Positions 1 through 7,241 are shown, counted from the first letter of the stretch. The stretch is DNA of 37,180 nt from Bryobacteraceae bacterium (GCA_030041035.1 JASHOO010000315.1:1-37180), one strand, 5' to 3'. The notes: generated by a model not told the origin, from the sequence alone. Made by a program: numbers and translations.

Positions 1-2055
1 TGCCTCGAGAATCTGCGCATATAGGGCCTCGGAGTCCACGTACTTGCTTTGCAGGAAGCAGACGCTTGCGAGGCTGAACATAGAATCGACGGTATCGAGA
101 TGCTCTGGTCCCAAGGTTCGCCCGCGGATACCCAGGACCTGACGGTCCAGAGCCTCGGCCTGTGCGTACTTGCCCTGTTCAGTGTAGACGTCCGCCAAAT
201 CTCCCATGGCACTCAGTGTCGACGGATGTTCGAGACGCAGAACCCGGCGCCTGATTTCCACGATTTGGTTGTCGAGGGCCTCAGCCTGGGCATACTTGCC
301 CTGCAAATTGTAGGTGACCGCAAGACTCTGCATCGAAGATAATGTGTTGGGATTTTCTGGCCCTAAGATCCGGCGCTGGGCCTCTAGGCATTGGCCGAGT
401 AGCGCTGCAGACTCGGCGTACCTGCCCTGGTAACGGGCGGCGGTTCCGAAGTTGCTGAAGGTCTGGAGGGTCTTTGGATTTTCTGGTCCCAATGTGCGGC
501 GGTACAATTCCAAAGCCCGTTCGAGTTGTTTCCGCGCCTCGGGGTATAATCCGAGGCCTATGTATGTCATCCCCATGGTGTCCCGGATGGCGGCCTCCAC
601 CTCCGGCTCATGCTCGAACTTCCCCGCGATTCGCTCAGCGGCCCGATCTAAGGCTGTCCGCACTTTCAGATCCGGATCCGGCTTGGCGTGACTCGCTAGT
701 TGCGTCTTGGCGCTGGCCTGTGCCAGCAAATCATTCCGTAAAAAATCAGTGACGGATTGTGCGATGGATGCTTCGCGGTTGGCGCGGTCCCGTTCAGCCG
801 CGATGCGGCGTAACTCCACGGCTTGCACTGCCGCGAATCCAATCAGAAGGAAGACGAGGCCCGAAGCCACTCCCACAGCAATGCGATGGCGGCGTGCAAA
901 TTTCGCCAGTTGATAGGTGGCGCTCGGCGGTCGCGCCGCAAGGGGTTCGTCACTCAAATACCGCTGAATATCCGCCGCCAGATCCGCAGCCGAGGCATAC
1001 CGCCGCTCCTTATCCTTTTCCAGGGCTTTGCCGACAATCGTTTCGATGTCCCCACGAAAATTGCGGCAGATCGAACTGAGCGATGTGGGCTCGTCCTCGC
1101 GAATCGTCCGCACCGCTTCGGGCAACTGCCGGTGGCTCACGTTGTACGGAAGCCGCCCCGAGAGCAATTCATATAGCATCACGCCCAGCGAGTAGACGTC
1201 GCTGCGGATATCGAGTTCCAGCGGGTCCGCCATCACCTGCTCCGGACTCATGTAGTTGAGCGTCCCGACGATTTCTCCCGCGCTCGTCTGGCGCGTGACT
1301 TCCGCTTCACTTGCGGTCATGCGCGCGACGCCGAAGTCGAGAATCTTCGGCTGCCCGGTGTCATCCACCAGGATGTTGCCCGGTTTCAGATCGCGATGAA
1401 TGAGCCCACGCTGATGCGCATGCTGCACGGCGTCACAGATGCGGGCCATTAACGCCAATCTTTGCCGCGTGTTGAGCTGATGACTTTCGGCATAAGCCAT
1501 GAGTGGCTTGCCACGGATCAACTCCATAGCGAAATAGGGCTGTGTGCCGAAACCCGTTTCCGCCATGCCTGCCTCGTGAATTTGCGCGATGCCCGGGTGC
1601 TGCAAGCGTCCCAAAGCTTGCGATTCATGTTCAAACCGCCGCAATACTTCGGGCGTGCACAGTCCGGATCTGATCACCTTGAGGGCTACAACGCGGCGTG
1701 GCTGCTCCTGTTCGGCTTCATACACGGCGCCCATACCTCCTTCGCCGAGTAGGCGAATGATCCGGTACCGGCCGATTGCTATAGGGGCGGCCCGCTGACC
1801 GCTCGTGCTTTCCGACTGGATTGCGTCAGTCTGGTCCAACCCGACGGTGGCCAGCGCTTTGGCCGCCACCTCTACCACCGCCCCTTCCAGCAGGTTGTCG
1901 GCACCCTTTGCCTGCTCAATAAGCGACGCTACTTCCTGGTTGAGAGACTCATCTCCGCTGCAGGCTTGCTCTAGAAAAGATCGTCTTTGGCTTTCCGGCA
2001 GGTCCAGGGCAAGATGGTAGAGGCGCTCGATTTGCTGCCAACGTTCGGCGTCCAC
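1..2055 (-). CDS. Serine/threonine protein kinase with TPR repeats (C-terminus cut by window edge)
   Basis: The minus-strand frame is open to the left edge, so it is missing from the ORF track; 685 residues are visible. An N-terminal helical segment (about 95 residues) precedes a Hanks-type kinase domain. The domain has a glycine loop GEGGMG (about 104-109), an ALKVI lysine, HRDLKPGN (H220-R221-D222), DFGVAR and a SPEQ activation segment. A single hydrophobic segment at about 390-412 anchors it. It is followed by tandem 42-residue TPRs of the kinesin-light-chain type, with GPE(H/N)P-type spacers and repeated GKYAQAEAL. By family it phosphorylates Ser/Thr on proteins, with kinase inside and TPRs outside the membrane. 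I chose GTG at 2055 because the product then begins with the DAERWQQIERLYHLAL sequence usual in this family; an upstream stop lies in the same frame near 2120. It is divergent to an ECF sigma gene, a pairing that suggests joint signalling. Plus-strand ORFs over this span are shadows. Confidence 0.93.
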   Translation of the reverse strand, partial: MDAERWQQIERLYHLALDLPESQRRSFLEQACSGDESLNQEVASLIEQAKGADNLLEGAVVEVAAKALATVGLDQTDAIQSESTSGQRAAPIAIGRYRIIRLLGEGGMGAVYEAEQEQPRRVVALKVIRSGLCTPEVLRRFEHESQALGRLQHPGIAQIHEAGMAETGFGTQPYFAMELIRGKPLMAYAESHQLNTRQRLALMARICDAVQHAHQRGLIHRDLKPGNILVDDTGQPKILDFGVARMTASEAEVTRQTSAGEIVGTLNYMSPEQVMADPLELDIRSDVYSLGVMLYELLSGRLPYNVSHRQLPEAVRTIREDEPTSLSSICRNFRGDIETIVGKALEKDKERRYASAADLAADIQRYLSDEPLAARPPSATYQLAKFARRHRIAVGVASGLVFLLIGFAAVQAVELRRIAAERDRANREASIAQSVTDFLRNDLLAQASAKTQLASHAKPDPDLKVRTALDRAAERIAGKFEHEPEVEAAIRDTMGMTYIGLGLYPEARKQLERALELYRRTLGPENPKTLQTFSNFGTAARYQGRYAESAALLGQCLEAQRRILGPENPNTLSSMQSLAVTYNLQGKYAQAEALDNQIVEIRRRVLRLEHPSTLSAMGDLADVYTEQGKYAQAEALDRQVLGIRGRTLGPEHLDTVDSMFSLASVCFLQSKYVDSEALYAQILEA

Positions 2056-2217
2056 TTGTCGCCCCCGCTGAACACATTCCGAAGCCCGTGCAGACCTCGG
2101 CCGTTCCCAGCAGGCTATCACTTTTTATGGTGGGTTTCCAGGATTTGCCAGTGGATGTTGCGCCTGGAACGAAAAAAATGTAGGCCATGTTAAAATCCGG
2201 GGAACGGAGGTACGGAT
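2056..2217. promoter_or_regulatory. Divergent kinase / ECF sigma intergenic region
   Basis: This 162-bp gap separates two divergent genes and must hold both promoters. On the plus side GGAGG at 2206-2210 lies 7 nt before the TTG start at 2218, a good ribosome-binding site that decides that unusual start. A TAAAAT hexamer at 2191-2196 could be a -10 box, but I find no convincing -35. No palindrome or clear operator is visible. Confidence 0.4.
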
Positions 2218-2811
2218 TTGAATTCGGCCCCTGTACCGGAAATTACGGGGCTGCTCCACGCCTGGAACGCCGGTGACCGTGAGGCGCTCGAGCGCATTCT
2301 GGTCTTGGTCTATCCGGAGTTGCACAGGATCGCGCAACGGTGCCTCCACGACGAGCGTAGTGGCCACACTTTGCAGGCCACAGCGTTGGTAAACGAAGCT
2401 TATCTCCGGTTCGTCGGCATCCAAAAAATCGACGTAGAAGATCGTGCGCATTTCTTTGCCATAGCAGCCAGACTGATGCGCCGCATACTGGTGGATTACG
2501 CTCGTACCCGAGGCTCGACCAAGCGTGGGGGTGAAGCCCAGCGTGTGGATTTCAATGATGCCCTCATCGTGTCAGCGGAGATGGATCCAGCCCTGGTGCG
2601 GATGGATGACGCGTTGCAGCAACTTGCTGCTTTCGATTCCCGCAAGGCACAAATCGTCGAGATGCGATACTTCGGTGGCTTAAATGTTGACGACATTGCC
2701 GTTGTGCTGGGAGTTTCAGTGCAGACAGTGCATCGCGATTGGAGCCTCGCAAAATCCTGGCTTGCTCGTGAGATGAGGGCCACTACAGAGCGGTCTAAGG
2801 ACATCAGGTAG
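2218..2811 (+). CDS. ECF-type RNA polymerase sigma factor (Sigma70_ECF/TIGR02999-like)
   Basis: This 197-residue protein matches the ECF subfamily often annotated TIGR02999 in Acidobacteria and Planctomycetes. The N-terminal region (about 8-95) carries [12 protein letters not shown] and [20 protein letters not shown], the region-2 signature of this group. Region 4 (about 135-190) has [20 protein letters not shown] and a helix-turn-helix [20 protein letters not shown]. It would direct RNA polymerase to a specific promoter set. No zinc-binding anti-sigma gene adjoins it; the divergent neighbour is a Ser/Thr kinase. In the ECF43 pair EcfP/PknT of Vibrio, kinase phosphorylation activates the sigma factor, so a similar relation is possible here but is inference. 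The start is TTG with a strong GGAGG 7 nt upstream. Confidence 0.92.
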   Translation: MNSAPVPEITGLLHAWNAGDREALERILVLVYPELHRIAQRCLHDERSGHTLQATALVNEAYLRFVGIQKIDVEDRAHFFAIAARLMRRILVDYARTRGSTKRGGEAQRVDFNDALIVSAEMDPALVRMDDALQQLAAFDSRKAQIVEMRYFGGLNVDDIAVVLGVSVQTVHRDWSLAKSWLAREMRATTERSKDIR

Positions 2812-2923
2812 TTTCACTTGGACGTATAGGTGCCTAACCGTTCCTGGGTAGTGGTCAAGTTTGATCTTCAGGACGGGCGGGCGATTCTTGGGTTGAGGTA
2901 GTGAATCCGTTTGACTGGGGGTG

Positions 2924-2949
2924 AAGGGCCGGGCGTGTGGCCGGCCCTT
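2924..2949 (-). terminator. GC-rich hairpin downstream of the secreted small protein
   Basis: AAGGGCCGG (2924-2932) pairs perfectly with CCGGCCCTT (2941-2949) around an 8-nt loop, directly after the stop codon of the minus-strand gene at 2955. No T-run follows on either strand, so it is at best a weak or Rho-assisted terminator, or an mRNA-stabilising 3' hairpin. Confidence 0.4.
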
Positions 2950-2954
2950 ACCGT

Positions 2955-3299
2955 TTAGCGGCGGCCGCGGGCGAAGCCGCGACCTACGAAGGCACGGCCG
3001 GCGTAATGGCCGGGGCCCCAATATGCATGTCCGCCCCAACCCCAATAAGCGTACGGAGCGACGTAGACGGGGGCGGGGTACGGATACGCGGGGTATGCGT
3101 TGTAGTAGCCGGGAGCGGGCGCGGGCACCGGGTAAACCGGCGCGGGAGCTACATAGGCAGGCGCGCCGACCACCACTGCCGGGCCGCCTACAGCGACGCC
3201 GATTCGCACGCCGGCTTTGGCTTGGGGAGCCGGGATCAGGATCAGCGCGGCGGCTAGCGTGAGTAGCGGGATTCCGATTTTCTTCAACATCTTTTTCAT
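2955..3299 (-). CDS. Secreted Ala/Pro/Tyr/Gly-rich small protein, unknown function
   Basis: The 114-residue product has a clear Sec signal peptide (lysine-rich start, IGIPLLTLAAALILIP core, cleavage near AKA/G). The mature part is low complexity: valine/glycine-rich, then proline/tyrosine repeats of the PAPVY and YPAYPYP kind, ending in a glycine/arginine tail (GRGFARGRR). I recognise no domain. Such YPAP-type proteins are common cell-surface or periplasmic proteins in soil bacteria. GGAGG abuts the first ATG (zero spacing) but sits 9 nt before the fourth codon, also ATG (first base 3290). Translation therefore probably begins there, giving MLKKIGIPLL. The gene stands alone, followed by a hairpin. 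Confidence 0.72.
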   Translation of the reverse strand: MKKMLKKIGIPLLTLAAALILIPAPQAKAGVRIGVAVGGPAVVVGAPAYVAPAPVYPVPAPAPGYYNAYPAYPYPAPVYVAPYAYWGWGGHAYWGPGHYAGRAFVGRGFARGRR

Positions 3300-3399
3300 C
3301 CTCCAGTCAGTTGGATGGAAGGGTGGGGGAATGGGTTGTTGGGTTTACGAGGATTTACATGAAGAAGGTTTCAGGTGCCAGGAGTGCGTTTACAGAAAC

Positions 3400-3786
3400 T
3401 TACTCGAGTGACAGGTGCACTTCTACTTCGGCGTTGGGGGACACGGCATAAACTTCAGTCAAGATGCGCAGGGTGAGTTGGGCGAGGCCGGCGGCGTAAT
3501 CGTCGGTGGGGAGGTCGTAGGTGCGGGAGAAGGTCTCGATGGGATTGCCGCCGAGGGTGAAGCCGAGCGCCTGCAACCGCGCAAGACCGGCAGGAGAGAT
3601 CTTGGCGTTATCGGACAGGTATTGGTTGGAGATGGCCTCGCAACGCAGGCGCTGGTTGCCGACATTGCCGGCGAACTGAACGTAGACTTCACCGGACGAC
3701 ACCACGAGAAAGCTGCCGGGGCCTCCTTCACTGGTGAGCGCGAGGATGTTGGAGGCAATCTCCTCTTCGGAATCGGTGAGGTTCAA
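3400..3786 (-). CDS. YbjN / type III secretion chaperone-like fold protein
   Basis: The 128-residue reading frame contains a motif pattern typical of YbjN and TY-Chap-like T3SS-chaperone folds: GSFLVVSSGEVYVQFAG, then a CEAISNQYL segment, and a C-terminal helix with DDYAAGLAQLTLRILTEVYAV. I base this on pattern only; confidence in the family is moderate. The listed start is TTG at 3786, with no Shine-Dalgarno. A 30-codon ORF begins with ATG overlapping the stop of the upstream DoxX-thioredoxin gene and ends in a TGA overlapping this TTG. Its peptide looks like a signal sequence. Either the two ORFs are translationally coupled, or one frameshift has split a secreted YbjN-like protein of about 158 residues. 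Confidence 0.62.
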   Translation of the reverse strand: MNLTDSEEEIASNILALTSEGGPGSFLVVSSGEVYVQFAGNVGNQRLRCEAISNQYLSDNAKISPAGLARLQALGFTLGGNPIETFSRTYDLPTDDYAAGLAQLTLRILTEVYAVSPNAEVEVHLSLE

Positions 3787-3875
3787 CCCAGCACCTGCCG
3801 GCCGAGCTGAGGAGATGGGAGCGTGGAGAGAGCGATGAGCGAGATCATAAGTTGGACAAGAGCCTTGACGGTCAT
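3783..3875 (-). CDS. Signal-peptide-like short ORF, probable frameshifted N-terminus of the YbjN-like gene
   Basis: ATG at 3875 overlaps the TGA of the DoxX-thioredoxin gene (ATGA), and the frame runs 30 codons to a TGA that overlaps the TTG start of the YbjN-like ORF (TTGA). The peptide starts MTVKALVQLMISLIALSTL: one basic residue followed by a long hydrophobic core, as in a Sec signal. It is below the length cut-off of the ORF track. A one-base slip would join it to the downstream frame, which stays open upstream of its TTG to position 3872 or beyond. A sequencing error, a genuine frameshift mutation or a coupled leader peptide are all possible. Confidence 0.4.
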   Translation of the reverse strand: MTVKALVQLMISLIALSTLPSPQLGRQVLG

Positions 3876-4804
3876 TTCACGAATCCGAGCTGGCGCAGAG
3901 TGGCGGCGGGTTCGGGGTCCTCGAACCTGGTGATGGGCGCTTTCTGGCGGCCGTTTTCCAGGGCGGCGATGAAAGGCGGGTCGCCGAAGGGGAAGGTCTT
4001 CTTGAGGAGGGCGAGGTCGGTGGAGATGCCAGCTTTGAGGCCGGTGTCGTGGAGGAAGTCAGGCGCGAATTGCGGGTGCACGGTGGGGACGCCGACGATT
4101 TTGGTGTCGATCCAATCCAGTTGGGAAAGGCGTTTGGCGACGTCGAAGCAATGCATGCATTCGGGGTCGAAGAAAAAGATGACGACGCGGCCGCGCTGAG
4201 TGGAGAAGGATTTGCCATCGACGGTGATGGTGGCGGGCGCCTGAATGCCACGCTGGCGGACGGCGGTGGTGCCGTAGGAAACGAGGGCGAAGACGGTGAC
4301 GGCGCAGAGCACGATGACGGCGCTGCGCTTGCTTTGGGAAGGCCGGGCCCAGAAGCCGGCGATGACGGCGAGGAACAGCATGACGGCGTCACCGATGAAG
4401 AATCCCGGGCCGACGGCGCGCTTGATCCAGGGGAAGCAGTTGCAGTCGGCGCCGCGCAGGGCGGAGTAGTTGATGCCGATGTAAATCATGAACGCGACGA
4501 GCAGGGCGGAGCCGAGCCAGGCGCCCCACTTGCGGAAGCGAGGCACAAGGACGAGAACAGCGGCGACGGTTTCGGCAATGCCGAGCACGATAGCGGCGGC
4601 GAGGCTGAGGTTCTGGGGGACCTTGGCCTGGGCGAGGCGGGCGGCGGCGGAGATGGGGTCGGTGATCTTCCAGAGACCGGCAACGATGAACAGAAGCGAC
4701 GTGAAGATGGCGGCGATCCAGTTGAGCGCCGACTTCCAAGCGGGCAAATCCAGCGGAAGGAGAGGTTCTTCCCGCTGTGCCATACTGTCGTTCATGATGT
4801 CCAT
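3872..4804 (-). CDS. DoxX/MauE-type redox membrane protein fused to a thioredoxin-like domain
   Basis: From ATG 4804 the protein has 310 residues. The N-terminal part has four to five membrane segments of DoxX/MauE type (SALNWIAAIFTSLLFIVAG with WKITDP, then LGIAETVAAVLVLVP) and a CNCF motif typical of MauE-like proteins. After a fifth hydrophobic segment comes a periplasmic thioredoxin-like domain with VVIFFFDPECMHCFDVAKRL, where C216 and C219 form the CxxC. MauE family members help form or transfer disulfides in the envelope; an integrated electron carrier and thiol oxidoreductase is a reasonable inference. The track start at 5056 is too early: GGAGAA lies about 8 nt upstream of ATG 4804, and the extension overlaps the divergent gene. 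Likely in an operon with the YbjN-like gene. Confidence 0.85.
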   Translation of the reverse strand: MDIMNDSMAQREEPLLPLDLPAWKSALNWIAAIFTSLLFIVAGLWKITDPISAAARLAQAKVPQNLSLAAAIVLGIAETVAAVLVLVPRFRKWGAWLGSALLVAFMIYIGINYSALRGADCNCFPWIKRAVGPGFFIGDAVMLFLAVIAGFWARPSQSKRSAVIVLCAVTVFALVSYGTTAVRQRGIQAPATITVDGKSFSTQRGRVVIFFFDPECMHCFDVAKRLSQLDWIDTKIVGVPTVHPQFAPDFLHDTGLKAGISTDLALLKKTFPFGDPPFIAALENGRQKAPITRFEDPEPAATLRQLGFVK

Positions 4805-4831
4805 TCTAGCGTTCTCCGGGGGTGAAAAAAT

Positions 4832-5332
4832 TTGCGCGCGATGAGCGCCGCAGTGCTGCTGCTGGCGCTGGTTGTGCCGGGTTTGCAGACGCTGACCGAT
4901 GAAGTTTTTCAAATCCCGGCGAAGGAATGGCGTTATGTCGCGCTGACCGTGAAGGAGGTGCCGGCGAGGGTGGACTGCAACTTCCACGTAATGTCCGGCG
5001 CCGGAGCGGTACGGGTGGCGCTGGTGAACGCGGACGGACTGGACGACTGGAAGCACGGGAATCGCAACGCGGCGGGCGCGCCGGCGCCGCAGGGCAGATT
5101 CAGCAGAACGGTGAGCGTGCCGGACGAGTACGCGGTGATTATCGAGAACAGCGGGCGCGGTGATGCGAGCGTGCGGCTGCGGGTCACGCTGGACAGTTCG
5201 GGGCGGGGCCAGCCGCAGGCGAGGTATTTATCACCGGAAAGACGACTGGCGGTGATCGCGATCAGCGCAACGGTATTTTTCGCGATCGTGAGCTACTCGG
5301 CGAAGAAGCTCCTGGGAGCGATGCGGCAGTAG
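4832..5332 (+). CDS. Exported membrane-anchored beta-rich protein, unknown function
   Basis: The 166-residue product has an N-terminal signal sequence (SAAVLLLALVVPGL), a beta-strand-rich domain of about 100 residues and a C-terminal membrane helix (RRLAVIAISATVFFAIVSYSAKKLLG). The middle (WRYVALTVKE, RVDCNFHVMSGAGAVRVALV, YAVIIENSG) resembles a small beta-sandwich such as a GOLD-like fold, but I cannot assign a family. The start is TTG at 4832: GGGGGTGA ends 6 nt upstream, whereas the ATG at 4841 would be 15 nt away. Its start lies 27 bp from the divergent DoxX-thioredoxin gene, so the two may share a control region. It converges with the 5342-5653 gene. Confidence 0.68.
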   Translation: MRAMSAAVLLLALVVPGLQTLTDEVFQIPAKEWRYVALTVKEVPARVDCNFHVMSGAGAVRVALVNADGLDDWKHGNRNAAGAPAPQGRFSRTVSVPDEYAVIIENSGRGDASVRLRVTLDSSGRGQPQARYLSPERRLAVIAISATVFFAIVSYSAKKLLGAMRQ

Positions 5333-5341
5333 GAGCCGCTT

Positions 5342-5653
5342 CTACCGCTTGGGTTCGACCTGCGTGAGGATACGGGCGACGAGGGGTTCGGAGGCGAGGT
5401 GGAAGAAACCTTGGGCATCCTGTTGGAGCGTGCGCGAGATTTCTTCGATGCGGGCGAATACGTGGAGGCGCTCATCGAGCGAAAGATGGGGATGGTGGAG
5501 TTTTTCGACGAGGCCGTCTAACTCATCGACCTTAACCCGCAGGCTGGCGACGATGGTATCGACGTTGTCGCGCAGGAAGCGCCCGGCTACCGATTCCGCG
5601 CGGCGCAACTCAGGCTCGCTCCACTTTGCGTAATCATTGCCCTGAGCACTCAT
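5342..5653 (-). CDS. Small helical cytoplasmic protein, unknown function
   Basis: The 103-residue protein is charged and predicted mostly helical, with heptad-like segments (FLRDNVDTIVASLRVKVDELDGLVEKLHH and DERLHVFARIEEISRTLQQ). No signal peptide, membrane segment or catalytic motif is visible, and I do not recognise the family. The ATG at 5653 has no good Shine-Dalgarno. Just upstream lie a perfect CRP-type palindrome and a TATAAT on the same strand, so this gene appears to have its own regulated promoter. It ends 10 bp from the convergent stop of the neighbouring gene. Confidence 0.6.
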   Translation of the reverse strand: MSAQGNDYAKWSEPELRRAESVAGRFLRDNVDTIVASLRVKVDELDGLVEKLHHPHLSLDERLHVFARIEEISRTLQQDAQGFFHLASEPLVARILTQVEPKR

Positions 5654-5663
5654 CGGCCGGGTT

Positions 5664-5685
5664 GAGTGTGAGCAACATCACACTC
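5664..5685. promoter_or_regulatory. CRP/FNR-type operator palindrome GAGTGTGA-N6-TCACACTC
   Basis: Perfect 8-bp inverted repeat with a 6-nt centre; its core TGTGA-N6-TCACA is exactly the consensus recognised by CRP-family regulators. It lies 10 bp upstream of the ATG at 5653 (minus strand) and directly downstream of a TATAAT at 5693-5698. As transcribed it would cover roughly +1 to +22. Bound protein there would be expected to repress this promoter. It could alternatively be a 5'-UTR hairpin. Confidence 0.6.
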
Positions 5686-5692
5686 TCTTACG

Positions 5693-5698
5693 ATTATA
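5693..5698 (-). promoter_or_regulatory. Candidate -10 box TATAAT for the 5342-5653 gene
   Basis: A perfect TATAAT on the minus strand predicts a transcript start near 5686, at the edge of the palindrome. A perfect TTGACA occurs at 5706-5711 on the same strand but only 7 nt away, too close to act as its -35. No -35 at 16-18 nt is convincing. Confidence 0.4.
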
Positions 5699-5735
5699 GT
5701 CAGCGTGTCAATCTGCCAAAGGATAACGGGAAACC

Positions 5736-6347
5736 TCAGCTGTTCAGAGGCCGGCCGACGAGCGACAGGAACTCGTCACGAGTGGTTTTGCGCGTGCGGA
5801 AGGCGCCCAGCATGGCGCTGGTGACGGCGCCGGAGTGCTGCTTTTCGACGCCGCGCATCATCATGCAGAAGTGGCGGGCTTCGCAGATGACGCCGACGCC
5901 GACGGGATCGATGATGTTCTGAATGCTTTGGGCGATTTCCTGAGTCATGCGCTCCTGAATTTGCAGGCGGCGGGCGAAGACATCGACGATGCGGGGGATC
6001 TTGCTCAGCCCGATGACCTGGCCTTTGGGCAGATAAGCGACGTGGACCTTTCCGAAGAAGGGCAACATATGGTGCTCGCACAGGCTGAAGAATTCGATGT
6101 CCTTGACGATGACCATTTCGTCGTACTGGACCGCAAACCGGGCGCCGTTGACGACCTGGCGCACATCGGTGTGATAGCCGCTGGTGAGGAAGCGCAGGGC
6201 CTTTTCGACGCGCTCCGGGGTATTGGCGAGGCCGTCGCGGTCAGGATCGTCCACCAACTGATCGATCACGCGCTGAATGAGGGGAGCGAAAGAGCTGTCG
6301 GCCGCGCGGAGTGCGGGCATTTTGACTACCTGTTTATGCTTGGCCAT
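5736..6347 (-). CDS. folE: GTP cyclohydrolase I
   Basis: FolE converts GTP to 7,8-dihydroneopterin triphosphate, the first step of folate, biopterin and queuosine-type pterin synthesis. From ATG 6347 the protein has 203 residues, normal for the family. Visible signatures are [20 protein letters not shown] with zinc-binding Cys and catalytic His residues, [25 protein letters not shown], and [11 protein letters not shown] with the second zinc Cys. The longer track start (6449) only extends into the upstream gene. ATG 6347 overlaps the preceding PTPS gene by 14 bp; ATG 6320 is an alternative. It is the last gene of a three-gene minus-strand operon with two PTPS/QueD paralogues, which use its product as substrate. 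Confidence 0.95.
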   Translation of the reverse strand: MAKHKQVVKMPALRAADSSFAPLIQRVIDQLVDDPDRDGLANTPERVEKALRFLTSGYHTDVRQVVNGARFAVQYDEMVIVKDIEFFSLCEHHMLPFFGKVHVAYLPKGQVIGLSKIPRIVDVFARRLQIQERMTQEIAQSIQNIIDPVGVGVICEARHFCMMMRGVEKQHSGAVTSAMLGAFRTRKTTRDEFLSLVGRPLNS

Positions 6348-6771
6348 GGATTTGCCACACTTCAAAGATGTTGCGAGGGGTCTCGGCGATGCTGACTTTT
6401 TCGAGGGAGGGGCCATTGCCCGGGAAGGCCGATTTCCAATGCGTCTCAAGGCGGCGGAAGATCTCGGCGGCCAGATTCTCGGTAGTGGGCACGGAATTGC
6501 GGAATTCGGGGATTTCTTCGTTCAGGTTGCGGTGATCAAAGGGGCGCAACACGTGGGCTTCGACCAGGCGATCGAGGAGGGCGGGATCGAGGATGCGGCC
6601 GGAGCGCGGATCGAGAGGGCCGCGGGCGCTCACGGCAATTTCGTAATTGTGGCCGTGGCCGTAGGGGTTGTCACACTTGCCGTAGAGCTCGCGATTTTGC
6701 TCGTCCGCGAGTGCGGCGGCATGGAGACGGTGTGAAGCGGAGAAGCGGTACTTGCGGGTGATGCGGATCAC
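6334..6771 (-). CDS. 6-pyruvoyl-tetrahydropterin synthase / QueD family, catalytically complete
   Basis: The 145-residue protein belongs to COG0720. Zinc ligands are the His of FSASHRL and the two His of GHGHNY. The catalytic Cys33 lies in [12 protein letters not shown], followed by the FDH motif and ENLAAEIF. The spacing is Cys-x5-HGH, which in published motif schemes marks PTPS (tetrahydrobiopterin type). QueD (6-carboxytetrahydropterin) usually has Cys-x3-HGH. It therefore probably acts on the FolE product, but whether the product is 6-pyruvoyl- or 6-carboxy-tetrahydropterin cannot be settled from sequence. The GTG start overlaps the stop of the upstream paralogue (GTGA), implying translational coupling. 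Confidence 0.88.
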   Translation of the reverse strand: MIRITRKYRFSASHRLHAAALADEQNRELYGKCDNPYGHGHNYEIAVSARGPLDPRSGRILDPALLDRLVEAHVLRPFDHRNLNEEIPEFRNSVPTTENLAAEIFRRLETHWKSAFPGNGPSLEKVSIAETPRNIFEVWQIHGQA

Positions 6772-7184
6772 GCGGCGCCTCCGAAGTAGTCGACGTAGAG
6801 GTCCGGAGTTTCGAAAATGCGGACAGCGTGCAGGCGGCTGCCGTCTTTTGAGAGGTGCAGATCCAGGCGCTGCCAGACGTCGATGGCGATGTTCTCGGCG
6901 GTGGGCACGATGTGATCGAATGGCGGAACTTCGTGATTGAGGAAGCGATGGTCGTACACCTCGACCACTTCGCGATGGATCACGTCCTTGAGTTTTTTGA
7001 GATCCATGACCATGCCGGTGACAGGATCGGGATTGCCTTCGACGGTTACCTCAACCGCGTAGTTGTGCCCGTGGCCATAAGGGTTGGCGGCCGCGCCGAA
7101 CAACTCCTGGTTCTCGCGGTCGCTCAGCAGGGGGCTGCGACAGACGTGGGAGGCGGAAAATTCGACGCGCTTAGTAATCAGCAT
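6768..7184 (-). CDS. PTPS/QueD paralogue lacking the catalytic cysteine
   Basis: From ATG 7184 this is 138 residues, clearly homologous to its neighbour. It keeps the zinc histidines (FSASH, GHGHNY), the YDH pair, TAENIAIDVW and the FETPD glutamate. At the position of the catalytic Cys it has Ala32 ([14 protein letters not shown] instead of [12 protein letters not shown]). Another Cys15 follows FSASHV but is not at the known catalytic position. It may have another activity, as some Cys-less COG0720 subfamilies do, or form a mixed oligomer with the active paralogue. The track start at 7223 (TTG) lies within the divergent promoter region and is less likely. First gene of the operon with the active PTPS and folE. 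Confidence 0.85.
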   Translation of the reverse strand: MLITKRVEFSASHVCRSPLLSDRENQELFGAAANPYGHGHNYAVEVTVEGNPDPVTGMVMDLKKLKDVIHREVVEVYDHRFLNHEVPPFDHIVPTAENIAIDVWQRLDLHLSKDGSRLHAVRIFETPDLYVDYFGGAA

Positions 7185-7229
7185 CCAATAAGCCCGATGC
7201 CTCGGATGGCCGGCGGGATACAATATGAT

Positions 7230-7235
7230 TATAAA
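7230..7235 (+). promoter_or_regulatory. -10 box TATAAA placing transcription start at the ATG
   Basis: TATAAA is followed by exactly 6 nt and then the ATG at 7242, so the transcript would start at or next to the start codon. No Shine-Dalgarno is present, consistent with a leaderless message. The same A/T tract gives a TATAAT on the minus strand (7228-7233) for the divergent PTPS operon. No -35 is convincing on either strand. Confidence 0.45.
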
Positions 7236-7241
7236 TTAAGT

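Noticed and set aside
49-1176. Several plus-strand ORFs (97, 79, 92, 106, 117 residues) over the left end
   Set aside because: They are antisense shadows of the TPR kinase, whose minus-strand frame carries clear kinase and TPR motifs.
3300-3399. AAACC...CGTAAA as a third ECF-type promoter
   Set aside because: Spacing (17-18) differs from the other two candidates and the hexamers are common; not distinguishable from chance.
5323-5339. GCGGC...GCCGC as a bidirectional terminator between convergent genes
   Set aside because: Only a 5-bp stem and a weak TTCT follow; too little to call.
5706-5711. Perfect TTGACA as -35 for the palindrome promoter
   Set aside because: Only 7 nt from the TATAAT; cannot pair with it as a sigma-70 promoter.
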